Counted from the first letter of the stretch, positions 46,515-57,985 are shown. The stretch is DNA of 64,000 bases from Zarea fungicola (GCA_900169235.1 FWCC01000298.1:124001-188000); one strand, 5' to 3'. Notes: a model not told the origin generated them from the sequence alone. Made by a program: numbers and translations.

Positions 46515-48717
46515 ATGACAGCACTCCCCACTATAAGATCTCTCGATGCCCACCTGCCCAGAAACCATGAGGAGAGTATTAGAAAATCCAACTCGCCTGA
46601 TATGATGGAGTCAAAGACCAAAGTTCATGAGCTTGAGATGCGCCAGGATGGTGGAGGAAGCGCGCCACCGCGCGGTCATCCCCTTCACACCCAAGTCGAG
46701 GCAGCGCATCTATTTCGACGTAAGTCCTTTACTTTTACTACAACATCTTGGTGCTACAAGCCTTCTTTTGTTTTTACACAGCTAACTCCTAGTTTTCTGA
46801 CAGAGACGTCAAATGGCGAATATGCCGGACGTGTACTAATCCCCCGGCCGACATCTGATCCCAGGGATCCTCTGGTCAGTATAATTTGCAGCCATGTATC
46901 TTCTTTTTCGATTCATATTCTAACAGAATGATATAGACTTGGTCTCTATGGAGGAAGCATTTGACATTTGCCAGCATCTTGCTCTTTGTCCTCCTTTCCA
47001 ACTTTGGTGTCTCAATTGCGACGCCAGCCTTTGGAGCATTCATTCACAACTTCCACATTACGCCTACCAAAGCCAGCTACCTCGTTACATATCAGATCCT
47101 ACTTCTCGGAATCGGCGTTAGTTGCAAGACTCAATTATCACCAAACCGGGGGCTTTCCTGCTAATGTGTATACTTGTGCAGAATTTGTTTTGGATGCCAT
47201 TGTCGCTGAAGTTTGGTAAAAGACCAATCTGCGTTGTAGCAAGCGCCTTGTTCTTTGCCTCGGGTATGTTCTTGCACAGCAATGTTTCTGAAACTCTAGG
47301 CTGACCTTTATGCAGCCGTTTGGTCCGCCACAGCACAGTCTTATGCGTCTCTACTTGCGTCTCGTATCTTCGCCGGATTTGCAGGTAGCGCCTCTGAAGC
47401 AATCGGACCCGCAGTGGTATGTAAATCCTGGAATTTTTAATTTTTACAGACGTTATCATGTAACTGAATCCGTTGCAGGTAGCCGATGTATACTTCCTGC
47501 ACGAACGCGCAACACTCACTGGAATTTATACGTACGTCGCAGATCCTTCCTCTACCAGCGTAGATGCTAATGCAAGTTCCACAGATTTATGATTGGAGCT
47601 GGGCCTGCTCTTGGCGGTATCTTCAGTGGTCTTATTATAAATGCTACTCCCAATTGGCGCTGGATCTTTTGGATGGTTTTCATAACCAACGGCGTATGCT
47701 TTCTCTCGATCGTCCTCTTCTTTCAAGAGACAAACTTCATCCGACCCGCAGGGGCAGAATCAGGGGATGACAATTCCACAGATATCGTGCCTGATGTGAT
47801 TCAGTCGGACTACAACTTTACCAAGGGGCTGAGCCTAACTGGTTGGCATGACCGGTGCGTGCGAAGATGTCGTCCGAGTTGAAAAGCGATTATCAACTAA
47901 CCATTCACTACAGTGAAACTAGCCTTCTTCTTTACTTTTATCGTCCCATCCAGCTCCTATTTTATCCTACTATCATGTGGGCAGCCATCTGCTACGGAGT
48001 CAGTCTGGGTTGGTTGTTGTTCCAGTCGTCTGCCAACTCTGTTCTCTTTTCCGAAGTTTATCATTTTTCGCCGCTGGCTATTGGAAACCTGTATATCAGC
48101 GTACGAAGGAAAACCTGAACAATTTCCAAGTATCGTTATTTCAAACTAACTCAATGCATAGAATATCATTGGTGCCGTGATTGGCTTTGTCTACTCAGGA
48201 CCCTTTTGCGATTGGTTCGTCGCCGTTGTAACGAAACGTCACGGCGGATATTTCCAGCCCGAGTACCGACTCTTCCTTATGATTCCGCCTTTGATCTTCG
48301 GCCCTGTTGGACTTCTCATGTGGGGTCTCGGCATTCATCATGAGCTTCACTGGTCTGTGGCCGCTGTCGGATTCGGCGTCACATATGCCATCTTGTGCTC
48401 GGTCCCCAACATTGGCATTGCATACGTTATTGATAGCTACCGCCCAGTAGCTGGGGAGGCAATGACATCGCTCACTGCATTCAAGAACACGTTTGCCTTT
48501 GGTTTTAGCTTTGCCGTCTTCCCTTGGATCGATAGAAACGGCGTTGGTCAGGTATGTACATGGCTTTAGAATTGAATGCTGAATTTCAGGCTAATTCATT
48601 CCGCAATAGGTCGCCATCTACCAAACGATTATCGAAGTTGTCATCTTCTTGACAACAATTCCTGTTTTCTTCTTCGGAGAGAGACTGAGGAGATGGTCCA
48701 GCAAGTTTGATGTCTAA
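46515..48717 (+). CDS. Major facilitator superfamily transporter, DHA1/HOL1-like
   Basis: Ten exons (46515-46719, 46804-46874, 46937-47116, 47182-47263, 47316-47416, 47479-47531, 47585-47854, 47914-48100, 48162-48551, 48610-48717) encode 548 residues; every junction keeps phase. A hydrophilic N-terminus of about 90 residues ends in DPLTWSLWRKHL, the usual lead into helix 1. LSLKFGKRP (motif A loop), ASRIFAGFAGSASEAIGPAVVADVYFLHERA (in pieces), FMIGAGPALGGIFSG (motif C) and NWRWIFWMVFI mark the first half. Six more spans follow. This resembles the fungal HOL1/spermine-type drug:H+ antiporter group. Cluster context suggests uptake or export of the compound handled by the neighbouring enzymes. 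Confidence 0.92.
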
Positions 48718-48828
48718 GGTGCCAATATTCTTAACAAAGCTTTACCGTCAGTCGTGCATATTCAAGATTGGGATCTGCATCCCTCAAAATTTAATCTAAA
48801 TGAAAATACACACATTACATTTCTATTA

Positions 48829-50952
48829 TCAAGGTTCCTGTAAGAGCTCCGAAATCCAGTGTTCTATGTCCCCAAATTGATCAACCCGTGGATTGCCGGG
48901 ATCGAATCCAGGGTTGCCACTCAATTGAAAAAAGTCGAGGTTTTCAGGGGCGAGGAATGGATCGATGATAATGGGAAGTGGGCTGCTCGACTCTCTGCCC
49001 TCATCCGAGATTTGAAAAATTACCCCATCAATGTTTTCATTTATCGTTGTGTTTGCTCCGTGAGGCTCTGATCCAGCTATGCCAAGACCTTCCACATCTT
49101 CCTCTCCTTTGGACATGCACCCTTCAGTGCTAATCACAATTGTATTGTGTGCCAAGATAGACAGTGTGGCTCGCGTGTTTGCAATGTTGAATCCTTTCAA
49201 AAACATCGGTGCCATGTTTTTAGGCTCGTCTGCTAAAGGGATACGGTGACAAGAATGCGCCTTATAGATACCGCAGGCAAACCTTCCCTAAAGAACATTG
49301 ATATGAGTTGGAACCATTAAAAGGGATCGATTATACGTACCAGAATCTTCAAGAATGCCCAGTAGCTGCCCAGAATCTGCAGCGTCTTGAGGTTTGCAAC
49401 GATGCTACGAACAGCTCGTTGCCTAATGTCTTGTTTCGCACACCAAAGGAATGGTATTTGAATAGCACAGGCACAATACGAAGCAAATCCAATGAAGCTT
49501 GGCATTCTTGCTGCATCCCATTGTACATTCATTGCAGCTTCCAAAATCAGAGATATGGCGTTTGCATGTTCAAATGCTGTTTGTGCTGATAGTTGGTGTG
49601 CGTACGCCAAGGTTTCTGCTGAGGCGCTCCAAGAGAAAAGCGGCACAATTGAGGCATGCAGCGAGCACCAACACTGATGATAGATGATGTTTAGAAGCAG
49701 TAGGTTCGGCAAATCACTCAGGGGTGTGTTCGCTACCGTTGAAGCATCCAAATGAAACTGTGGAGCGACTTGCAACCAAGTTTGGTGGATGCGTGCGTCG
49801 AGAGTTTGAATTTCAATCAGACGGGTGGACAGCGGCACACTTGGTTGCTTGACGACAAAGACAATGGCTGACCATAAAGCCATCGCTCTCACAAGCTCTC
49901 CATATATGTTGTGCGTGTTGCCACCGGAATTGAATAGAACTCCAGGTTGGGGAGTACCAAGCTGGAACTCGGTCTCGTTGCATGGGAGCTTCATAGTGAG
50001 CATGGCATCTGTGGGAACTTTGGGGAAGAGGTTATCTGTTTGAAATGCACACAGCAAGTAGCACCCCCAGAACCGTCGTCGTCGAATCTCGACCTCGTAT
50101 GAGTTTCCGTTTCCTCGTCGATCCGGGGGATTGCCGAGTATCCAGGCCGTGTGGGAAGCGCAAGCTATGAGCGATATATATCAAAGAGAGCTCCCTAATC
50201 GTGAAGTGGGAATATTGCAGATCTTACCTGCATGGACAGATGTCCGCTGGAATTGGCCAACACCGTACCAGTAGAGTGCGAGATTAATAAAGACTACAAT
50301 ATTGTCGTGGCAGGGGGTCTCAAACTGGAGAAATGCAGCTCGGCCGGCAGCTTCTGCCCATTCATGGCTGAACCCATTATCCACCAGGACTGGGCATCCA
50401 TGGAGGTCTCTATAGAATCTGCAAGATGACATTAGACACTAATAAGGCTCACGTAACAGAAACAGGTCCATACCGAGATGCAAGGGCACAGATGCTCAGA
50501 AAAACGTCGACTCTAATGGTATTTTTCTCGACGTCATTAAGGAATGTTGCCTTGTGGAAGAGAAGATTGGCATTGTAGACATGAGTGAAGTATAACTCAA
50601 CCAGGGTTGGCACCAGCTCGGACGGGACGCCGTAGTACTGCGGACTCCTTTCCAGTATATGAGCTGTAGTAAATTCGAATGGCGCAGAAGTGCTAGATGG
50701 GCCAGAGGCTGGTGTCTGGGGGGTAGGTGGTGCCTCTGTTCGCTTGTGGTTTTTGCCCGCCGGGTATGAACAGGCACGCGCCAGGCGATGGCACCTATCA
50801 CAAATTGGCTTCTGCCCACCACATCGTAACTGAGCAAAGGCAAATGTTTTCTTGTCAATTTTTCATACAGCCAAGGCGTTGTGGTTGGTGCTAATTAAAC
50901 CGACCTTCTGCGTGTTACACGCGTCGCAGGAGCGTCTTGGACGTCCAGGCAT
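48829..50952 (-). CDS. Zn(II)2Cys6 transcription factor, probable cluster regulator
   Basis: Five exons, complement(50905-50952, 50474-50829, 50228-50418, 49341-50164, 48829-49287), encode 625 residues. The zinc cluster is at the very N-terminus with Cys9, 12, 19, 26, 29 and 36 (CDACNTQKLRC, CDRCHRLARAC), the first intron falling after Lys16. The middle homology region shows LVELYFTHVYNANLLFHKATF, RAAFLQFETPCHDNIVVFINLALYW (in two parts) and EIRRRRFWGCYLLCAFQTD, which is the fungal_trans domain. The C-terminus is acidic (FQISDEGRESSSPLPIIIDPF), a possible activation domain. It lies between the MFS gene (convergent, 111 bases) and the hydrolase (divergent, 468 bases), a classic pathway-specific regulator position. 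The last intron acceptor (TTTAG) is moderately certain. Confidence 0.88.
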
Positions 50953-51420
50953 CACAAAAACCCTGACGTTGTTGAGTCCGAGTGATTCGGTGAATGCATG
51001 TTTGTCGGGAAATGAGGGTGGACATGGGCATTTTATCCGATATGTGACCAGGCATCTCGATTCTGTCTAGCGCACGGAGGGGCTTAGACTTTGAGTCAAA
51101 AAGAAGCCCCAGCATGAGCGATTCATGCCACTTTCGACTTGTGAGGAATCTGTAGACCCTTCTTGGCCGAGTCATCTCTGTCTGTGGCATGTGGCGTAGC
51201 CGAGCTAATGCACCTGGACGGCGAGTGGATTTAGCTACAATTCCAACTTGCCGCGGATCGTCCCTTTAAATGCCGATTCGGAGAATGGGTAACAAATTGG
51301 CCGCAATGGCGTTGTCGGATGCCCCAAGACTGGGATTTTAATCGAGGTAAATCTTTATTATTGATACATTCTCCTCTGCTTTAGGCATTGGACAAGCTTC
51401 AATTATCTCGAACCATCGCC
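50953..51420. promoter_or_regulatory. Divergent promoter of the regulator and the FAH-like gene
   Basis: The words ATTCGGTGAA (50985-50994) and ATTCGGAGAA (51276-51285) are near-copies of each other. The second sits in CCGATTCGG (51273-51281), an everted CGG pair. They resemble the TTCGG/CCGAA words in the cupin-MFS promoter. Autoregulation plus control of the hydrolase is inferred. Confidence 0.4.
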
Positions 51421-52897
51421 ATGACTGCCTTTTCAATTCATAACCTGCCGTATGGCGTCATCTCAACCCAGGCAAACCAAGCCAAGCGATGCGCAGTAGC
51501 TTTTGAAAGCAGTGCAATAGACCTAGATGTTCTCTACCGGGAAGGTTTCTTTGCCTCCATCCCGGAGCTGACAGAGAATATATTCGCCACAGTAAGCATC
51601 TTTATCCAGCCGACAAGAAGACCTCGTCGGCTAACATGACAAAGGACAACTGGAATACCTTTGCGGTTCTTTCCAACGATATCCGCGAGAGTTTTCGTGC
51701 CAGATTAAAGTCAGGTATAGAAAACGGGGACGTCAGCAATGCCAAAATAGCGCTGTCTGAGGTCCAGTGTCATCTCCCAATGGCTACGAGCAACTTTTCT
51801 GATTTCAGTTGTGCGCTTGAGCACGCCAAAAATGTACCATTCTCGCTAATGGATTTTTAAAAGAAAAGGACAGGAAATAAAGCTAATCTTTTCTAAAAGT
51901 GTTCTCGAGTTATCGGGCTACCCATGCCCAAGAACTTCTTTGCTTTGCCGACAGCCTACAACGGCCGAACCACAAGCCTTGTTGTCTCAGGCACCCCTGT
52001 TACCAGACCCTACGGATTATTCGCCGAAAATGACAACCCATCTAATATATCATTCAAACCAGAATCCAAGATGGACTTTGAGCTAGAGGTCGGCGTATGG
52101 TTGTCCAGGCCTGTCCCACGTGGCCAGAGACTCGATATCGCCCAAGCCAAGAATCACATTTTTGGCTTGACTCTGCTCAACGACTGGTCGGCAAGATCCA
52201 TTCAAGGATTCGAGATGCTGCCTCTGGGCCCATTCAATTCAAAGTCCACCGCTACGACGGTGAGCCCATGGATAGTGCCCATCGAAGCTTTGGAAGCAGT
52301 CAAGTGCAAAAGACAGACTAAACAAGATCCGCCACCACCTGCACATTTGACGCAACAGGTGATTGAAGATACTTTCGACGTTGAATTATCTGCGAAGCTT
52401 ATAAGTAAGTCCTGTTTTCCTTTAGGTCAGACGTATGCCTTTTTGAACTGGAACTGTGTCATTAATGCTAAGACGGAATAGGAGACGGAGAGATGTATAC
52501 TATCTGTGAAAGTAACCTCAATGTATTGCACTGGGCTCCAGTTCAGCAGCTAGTGCATCTTGCGTCTGCCGGCGCTGGTTTGTTCTCTGGGGATGTTTTT
52601 GGAACTGGCACAATATCAAGCGATGTGAGTAATTGTCCTTGAAATAAGGAAAAGGTAATTGTAGTTTCTAACATTTTTCAGCGAATCAATGCGGATAATG
52701 AAAAGATTGGTCTGGGTTGCCTGTTTGAGCGTATACTTCCTGACACAAGGTTCAGATCCAGGCTGGCTGATCTGAGTGACACATTTTTAAAGGATGGCGA
52801 TGAAATTAGACTAGAAGGGTGGTGCAAGGATAGGCGCAGCGGAGAGATCCTCTTTGGGTTTGGAGAGTGCTCTGGAACAATACTTCCGTGTCTATAA
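51421..52897 (+). CDS. Fumarylacetoacetase-like hydrolase with an altered active site
   Basis: Five exons (51421-51591, 51645-51833, 51900-52404, 52482-52624, 52682-52897) encode 407 residues, near the 419 of human FAH. SIHNLPYGVIST, LPTAYNGRTTSLVVSGTPV, MDFELEVGVWLSRP, LLNDWSARSIQGFEMLPLGPF, TTVSPWIVP and FGTGTIS follow the family in order. The metal-ligand positions appear kept (Asp110, Glu181, Glu183, Asp215), as do Arg219, Gln222 and Glu352. The catalytic His of the GYHGR motif is Asn141 here (AYNGR). FAH cleaves the carbon-carbon bond of fumarylacetoacetate; a relative with Asn may act on another acylpyruvate-type substrate or be slow. Its place in a cluster with cupin, transporter and regulator suggests a dedicated pathway rather than general tyrosine catabolism. 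Confidence 0.9.
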
Positions 52898-53758
52898 GGA
52901 TCGACTATCTCAATTAATGCGTGGTCGTGATCACTGGTATGGTAACTCGACCAGCAGAACAACTATCAACTGAAATGCCGCACTTAGTGGTATTTATGGC
53001 TTTAGATCAGACTCTGGAACAATTCTTGGCGTGATACAAAGTCCACTGGTAATATGTGGTTATTTAACCCCTGGAGAACTACAAAAAATTAACCCAGAGG
53101 TCCCGCATGTTCTTTAATTCTGTTAACGAGGCGTGAGCAGTAGCCAAGACTTGGGCTGGGTCTACTATTCAAGTGGTATTACTGCTTTGACTATGATGGC
53201 TCCTTTTTACCGAATCTCTTGCCGTTTTGTCCGGGATTCAAGCACGGCAACGACTTAGATAGGGCGGTCGTTTGTTAGAGGTTGGGAGGCTTCGACTGGC
53301 GGAGCAGCAACGCGAGTCGGTAACTGATTAACGGGAAGACATCGCACGTAGGCTTAGGCTCGAAATTTAAGCCCTATGAAGTACAGCCTTCAGTACAATT
53401 CGTGGACAACTTGAACATTCTCCAGGCCGTTGAACACTGGATTGGTGGGAGTTTCTCGAAAAGTACTACAAGTTAAGGTAACATAGCCAGGTTTGTCAAG
53501 GACCCAAATTAGGATTCTACGTTGCCAGCGATAGTACAACGTGGTGGGCAGGGAGTTAAAGAGGAATATTAAGAGGGATCAAAACAATATTTAAGGACCT
53601 TGCACCCTTGGCTTCTCTCCTGATTGTATTTATTCCACAGTGCGACGAGTTTTTAAACTGGGGAAATGGCTTGTGAATGTAGGCTGCTGGTTCACCATAG
53701 TCACTGGCTTCCGTTGATTTTACACTATACAACATGAATGAATTTCTACATAGTTAAT
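52898..53758. other. Intergenic region, no gene seen
   Basis: Both neighbours end here. A frame around 53160-53460 has only two stops over about 110 codons but no recognisable motif, and I do not call it. Confidence 0.45.
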
Positions 53759-54937
53759 CTAGGTGTGGCCAACAAGTCCAGCTTTTGGGGCCTTATCCGG
53801 GTTAATATCAGTGCCAGAAAATCCGAGCATAGTATTCCAGTTCTCTGCAACACCAGCGTTTCTGGCCCCCGAAGCTTTGACCTTATCCAGAGCCGCTGCG
53901 ACTGCATTCTTTGCAGCAGCATTCGCACCACAGACGTTTGTCATCTGGTCTTTGATTCTGTTTGCGATAATTGCAGGATTCAGCGCTTCCTGTTGGCCTT
54001 TGTTGACGAGAGGGTCAATGGCCTGAAACGTAAACTCGGTAGCAGAGCGCCCGTTTAGTCCTGGTTCAAATTTCATTGTTGGCACACAGAGGCCGAAATC
54101 CAAGCCTTGGATCGTGGATGGCTGAAAGCCAGCAAAGGTACCAGTTTTATCGTTCTGCACGGCTCCGGAGCCTTTAGCCGGCGCAGAGCATGCCAGTGTG
54201 CTGCCACTGCCCGTGCAAGCACCTGCCTGAGAGGCGGCCGGCGCTTGGTTAGCAGATGTCATTGTAATGTAGACTGTTTTTGTTTGCACGGGCGGGTTTG
54301 AACAAGCTGGAGCCTGTACAGGTGCAGTTGCGGAAGCAGCGCTGCCCTTGTTGCCTCCAGCCGTTGTAGAGGCAGCACTCTTTGACGCATTGCCCTTTGC
54401 GCCTCCAACTGCGTCGCTCTTTGAACCATCCGCTGCCACAGCAGTAAAGTTGGAGAAGCCATTTGCCACCATGACCTGAGCGACACTTAGTCCACTGGCG
54501 TCAAATGGCGTCGTCTTGGATGCGGCCGCGTTTTTGTTCTCAACGTCGGAGCCAGCAACGGCGGGATCTATAAGTGGTACCACGCCCCTCAACTGCGAGG
54601 TCTGAGGGAGTGTAGGGTCTGAACAGATAGAAGGGACGCTGACGACAAAGGGGTTGAAATTTTGCTCGGCCGCAACAAGTCCACGGGCTGCTGCGATGAC
54701 AGCATCGTCGGTTCCGAGCTGTGACACGATGCGGTCAGCCTGTTTAAGTTTGTCACAGGGATTTGCTGCCGCCAGGAGGAATTGAATTGATGTTCCTGCC
54801 AAGGTGGCAGCCTGTCCAGACTGGCCAAAGTTGCTCAACGCCGAGATGGCGGCGATGGCACCGTTGCCTTGCTCCTGGCCGAACCTGGCGTAGACCTGAC
54901 TGGCCAGTAGCAGTGATGCAATGAAGTGATGGACCAT
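53759..54937 (-). CDS. Secreted Ala/Ser-rich protein, unknown
   Basis: An intronless frame of 392 residues starting at the ATG at 54937. The signal peptide is MVHHFIASLLLASQVYARF. An N-terminal helical half follows (NFGQSGQAATLAGTSIQFLL, CDKLKQADRIVSQLG, AARGLVAAEQNFNPF). A low-complexity Ala/Gly/Ser/Lys linker (about residues 165-215) leads to a C-terminal half with QGLDFGLCVPTMKFEPGLNG, EFTFQAIDPLVNKGQQEALN and IANRIKDQMTNVCGAN. The C-terminus has no GPI-type tail, so it is probably released or wall-retained. The two conserved-looking halves separated by a variable linker, with few cysteines, recall abundant fungal secreted proteins. I cannot name the family or a function. Confidence 0.8.
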   Translation of the reverse strand: MVHHFIASLLLASQVYARFGQEQGNGAIAAISALSNFGQSGQAATLAGTSIQFLLAAANPCDKLKQADRIVSQLGTDDAVIAAARGLVAAEQNFNPFVVSVPSICSDPTLPQTSQLRGVVPLIDPAVAGSDVENKNAAASKTTPFDASGLSVAQVMVANGFSNFTAVAADGSKSDAVGGAKGNASKSAASTTAGGNKGSAASATAPVQAPACSNPPVQTKTVYITMTSANQAPAASQAGACTGSGSTLACSAPAKGSGAVQNDKTGTFAGFQPSTIQGLDFGLCVPTMKFEPGLNGRSATEFTFQAIDPLVNKGQQEALNPAIIANRIKDQMTNVCGANAAAKNAVAAALDKVKASGARNAGVAENWNTMLGFSGTDINPDKAPKAGLVGHT

Positions 54938-57276
54938 TTTTTTTACGTTTGGGGATAATAAGATAATTGATTCGGAGCCAGCCGAAAGACGAGAGGGAAG
55001 GGAAAAGGAAAAAAGAAGTGACTGAATTGGTTTATTAACGCCGGTCCATATGCCGCGTGCTTCAAAGAAAGATTGAAAGTTGGTTATTGAGAATAGAATG
55101 GTGAATTCTATGCATCATGTCGGGAGATACATCGAATTTATATTTTGAGAGGCTTTAGTTCTATGGCATGGTGTATAGTATGGGGAGCAACTTCCTGGCT
55201 TGGTTTGTACCATGACGTTTCACCTGCATGAGGGTGGCGTTCATGGTGAAGCTTGCTAGTATTCATCACCTCCACAACGGTAACATCCGCTTCAGTACGC
55301 GTAGGAATTTGTTGTATATCAGAGCATACACGGCCGAGTCGGGACGCATGGGCGGCCCGATATACCCGTACTCTCGCAGCTTGGGGTATTGCTTCCATGA
55401 TTAGATGTTTGCCTCTAAGCATGGAATACCACCAATACATAAAGCTCGTTATTTATTTAATTTTTATTTTAAACATATCCGTAAGGGGTTGTAATATCGT
55501 ATTTTTGGCCTAGTTGTGGGCGTAGTCGGTGCTGATCATGATGGAAGAAATGCAAAGCCGTAGCAACGAGAATTAGCTGCGCTGAAGAGGCGTGTCTGAT
55601 CATTGCGCATTATTTTGAATACTTTTTCATAATCTAAAGAGCGGAGAGTATCACACCTGCCCAAAATAAATACGGCCGCCGTGGCTGATACAAATCTTGG
55701 CCACGTCTCAACAATCGGACAACAAATACCACATGATGACCCCCCCGGCGGCAGCGACTCATACAACCATAGCAGCCAGGCATTAATTTGAGTCCTTCTT
55801 GAAAACGCACTATAGATGGAAGTAGTATTTTGTCTGGTTACACTTACATGCCATGATATCCACCAAGGGGCGATGATTCCACAGTCAACAGCCGTGACCC
55901 ACTCGGCATATTCCGTACAAGGGTTCACGAACAGCCTCGGCAACTGTACGGACGGCGATCATGAGACAGTAAAGTGAAACGTATTCTTCATAAAAGAACT
56001 GTTAATTCTAGTGCATGTTCTACCCTCGCATCCAAGATAAAGTACAGTTGCCTTTCGGTAATTGAATTCGGAGTTGCCGACTGGAGGTTTCGATAGAAGA
56101 ACACCAGCTGGGTAGCCGTTCGAGCAAAAAAGGCTACTAGCACGAAGCAGTTTAGATAAATATTCAACGAAGAGTAGGTTTGATTTTCTGCAATATGGAT
56201 GCTTCGAAAGTCATTATTCATGGCCTTTTTCGCCATCAGTCGTGTCCATTTATGTTCAATTTGGTTGGTGTGGCTAAGGGAGCTAATATATCTTTATGTA
56301 AAAGGGCTAGCAGATCACAAGGATTTGATCATAATAAGGCATTTTGTATTGCCGGTATAAGAACTACTGACAACTGTGGAGGGATGGGGGGGTGAAAGGG
56401 GGGAGGCGTCATCCTATGAAACGCAAAGGACCCTGAAGGCAACGAACGAATTGGCCCCGTTGGCTCATCTACAATCTGTACCTATTTACTACCGAGATCG
56501 ACTAGTAACCATTTCGGGGCAAATACCATATGTCGGGCGTTGCAGTGCTGACATCCATTAGATGTATTGCCACGATAGGTATGCAGGCATTCACAAGGAG
56601 TCTGAATCGTCAAACAGGTGATACTACCAGTACATATTCCTGGATATATATTTTTCTGTACACGCAGCGTATACAGAACGTGTTTTCGACGCTTGTCCAA
56701 GCCGGAAGTGACTTGGGGATTCGAACGTAATATAACAGCACCCACCAGTTAACAAGAATTAGTGGCTACTGCCGAAGTAAAATAAATGCTGCAAAATTGA
56801 ATAGGCTGGGAAATATTTTATTGTCTAATTTTTCTTGTTTCTTTCCCTACCCAACTCGTATTTGGCAGACTGTGGCGCACGACCGACACAGCCACGCATC
56901 GTCCGCTTCTGTAGCACTTACCAATCCGATACCAGAATGGCACTGAAAGCCTGCCCTCACAGCAGCTCCCCTTCTCTCGCCATTACTTCCATCAACCATC
57001 ATCGGCACTATTAATAAAAGACGGGGGGGACCTTAACAAATTGTTCTTGTCGATTTATCGAGATGAAAAATTGAAACGATCACAAGTTAAATACCGTCCG
57101 CCATCTCATCATCTCAAGACTGGCTCGGTATAATATCCACAATAGCTCCCCACCCAAGCTTAACCTTCCGGCCCGTTCCAGCTAACAGCTAGTTTACAGC
57201 TAGCCACTCTGTACAATAGTAAACCACCAAGTTCGCATCATCATCAAGACGCGCAAGGATTATTCTTTCATCATCC
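54938..57276. other. Intergenic region with a possible decayed or spliced gene
   Basis: 2.3 kb without a firm gene. On the minus strand at about 56236-55540 there are hydrophobic frames (LNCFVLVAFFARTATQLVFF, and later YAEWVTAVDCGIIAPWWISW). A good donor (CAT|GTAAGTG) and acceptor (ATCTATAG) also occur at about 55799-55850. No complete model can be made, so this may be a relic of a membrane-protein gene. Nothing else was recognised. Confidence 0.35.
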
Positions 57277-57985
57277 ATGTCTGGCCTTCAAACACGGGCA
57301 GAGTCCCTCGCCACTAGCGCCCGTGACCACGCCTCCGGTGTATACATCTACGCCCAGCGCTCCCTCGATCGCGTCATCGAACCGGATACCAGGCGCCGAG
57401 CCTATGATGCGTCGCAAGCCTTTGCTTCTACGAGGCCATTCATCTTTGTAAGTTGTGTCTCATTACTCACACTCTCAATATATATATATATATATAAATA
57501 CATGTATGTATTTATGCATATATGCGCATGTATCTATAAATAAATAGACGTCTCTCTAACCGAGATGCGCACCAAATAAATAGGCCGCTGCTGCCACCCT
57601 ACTCGCCTTCTCTGCCCTCCCAGTCTTACTCTTCACCATCTTCGCCGTCTCCGTCTGCGCCATTGCCGTCGGCGGCGCGTTCCTCTTTGCGCTATTCTGG
57701 CTCGGGATCGGGTTCCTCATCCTCGTCCCCACGCTCTGCATCACGAGCTTCCTCGCGCTCCTGGTCTGGGCCTGGGCGGCCGCGAGCTTCGTCATGGCCA
57801 GGGTTGTGTACCGAGCCGTCGTGGGTGCCGGGGCACAATCGCAGCAACAGCTTCATGATGATGCAGGACAAGTTCGCGACGTCCGCGTCTTTCCCCTCAA
57901 GCAACAGCAGCAGCAGTCGCCGCCAAGGGAGATGCCACCGCAGTATCCGGATCAGAAAAAGGCTAATGAAAACGGGAATGGATAA
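57277..57985 (+). CDS. Promethin/LDO-like lipid-droplet assembly protein
   Basis: Exons 57277-57447 and 57584-57985 join in phase 0 (GTAAGT...AATAG) to give 190 residues. A short amphipathic N-terminus (about 50 residues: SGVYIYAQRSLDRVIEPDTRR) precedes FASTRPFIF and a run of hydrophobic spans. These include ATLLAFSALPVLLFTIFAVS, VGGAFLFALFWLGIGFLILV and PTLCITSFLALLVWAWAAAS. The C-terminus is Gln/Pro-rich and hydrophilic. This four-span hairpin arrangement with the FWLGIGFLILVP core fits the fungal promethin (LDAF1/LDO) family. That family works with seipin at ER-lipid droplet contacts to organise droplet birth. The family assignment rests on pattern and topology only. Confidence 0.78.
57478..57496. 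repeat. (AT)n microsatellite in the promethin-like gene intron
   Basis: An uninterrupted AT dinucleotide run of 19 bases lies 30 bases after the donor of the single intron. It is followed by further ATG/TAT-rich sequence up to the acceptor, so the intron may vary in length between strains. Confidence 0.85.

Noticed and set aside
53160..53460. Frame with two stops that could be a decayed gene downstream of the FAH-like gene
   Set aside because: The stop density is not clearly below chance for this length, and no motif is recognisable.
56700..56780. GGATTCGAAC resembling a tRNA B box on the minus strand
   Set aside because: The flanking bases do not form a T-arm stem, and no A box or acceptor stem is present.
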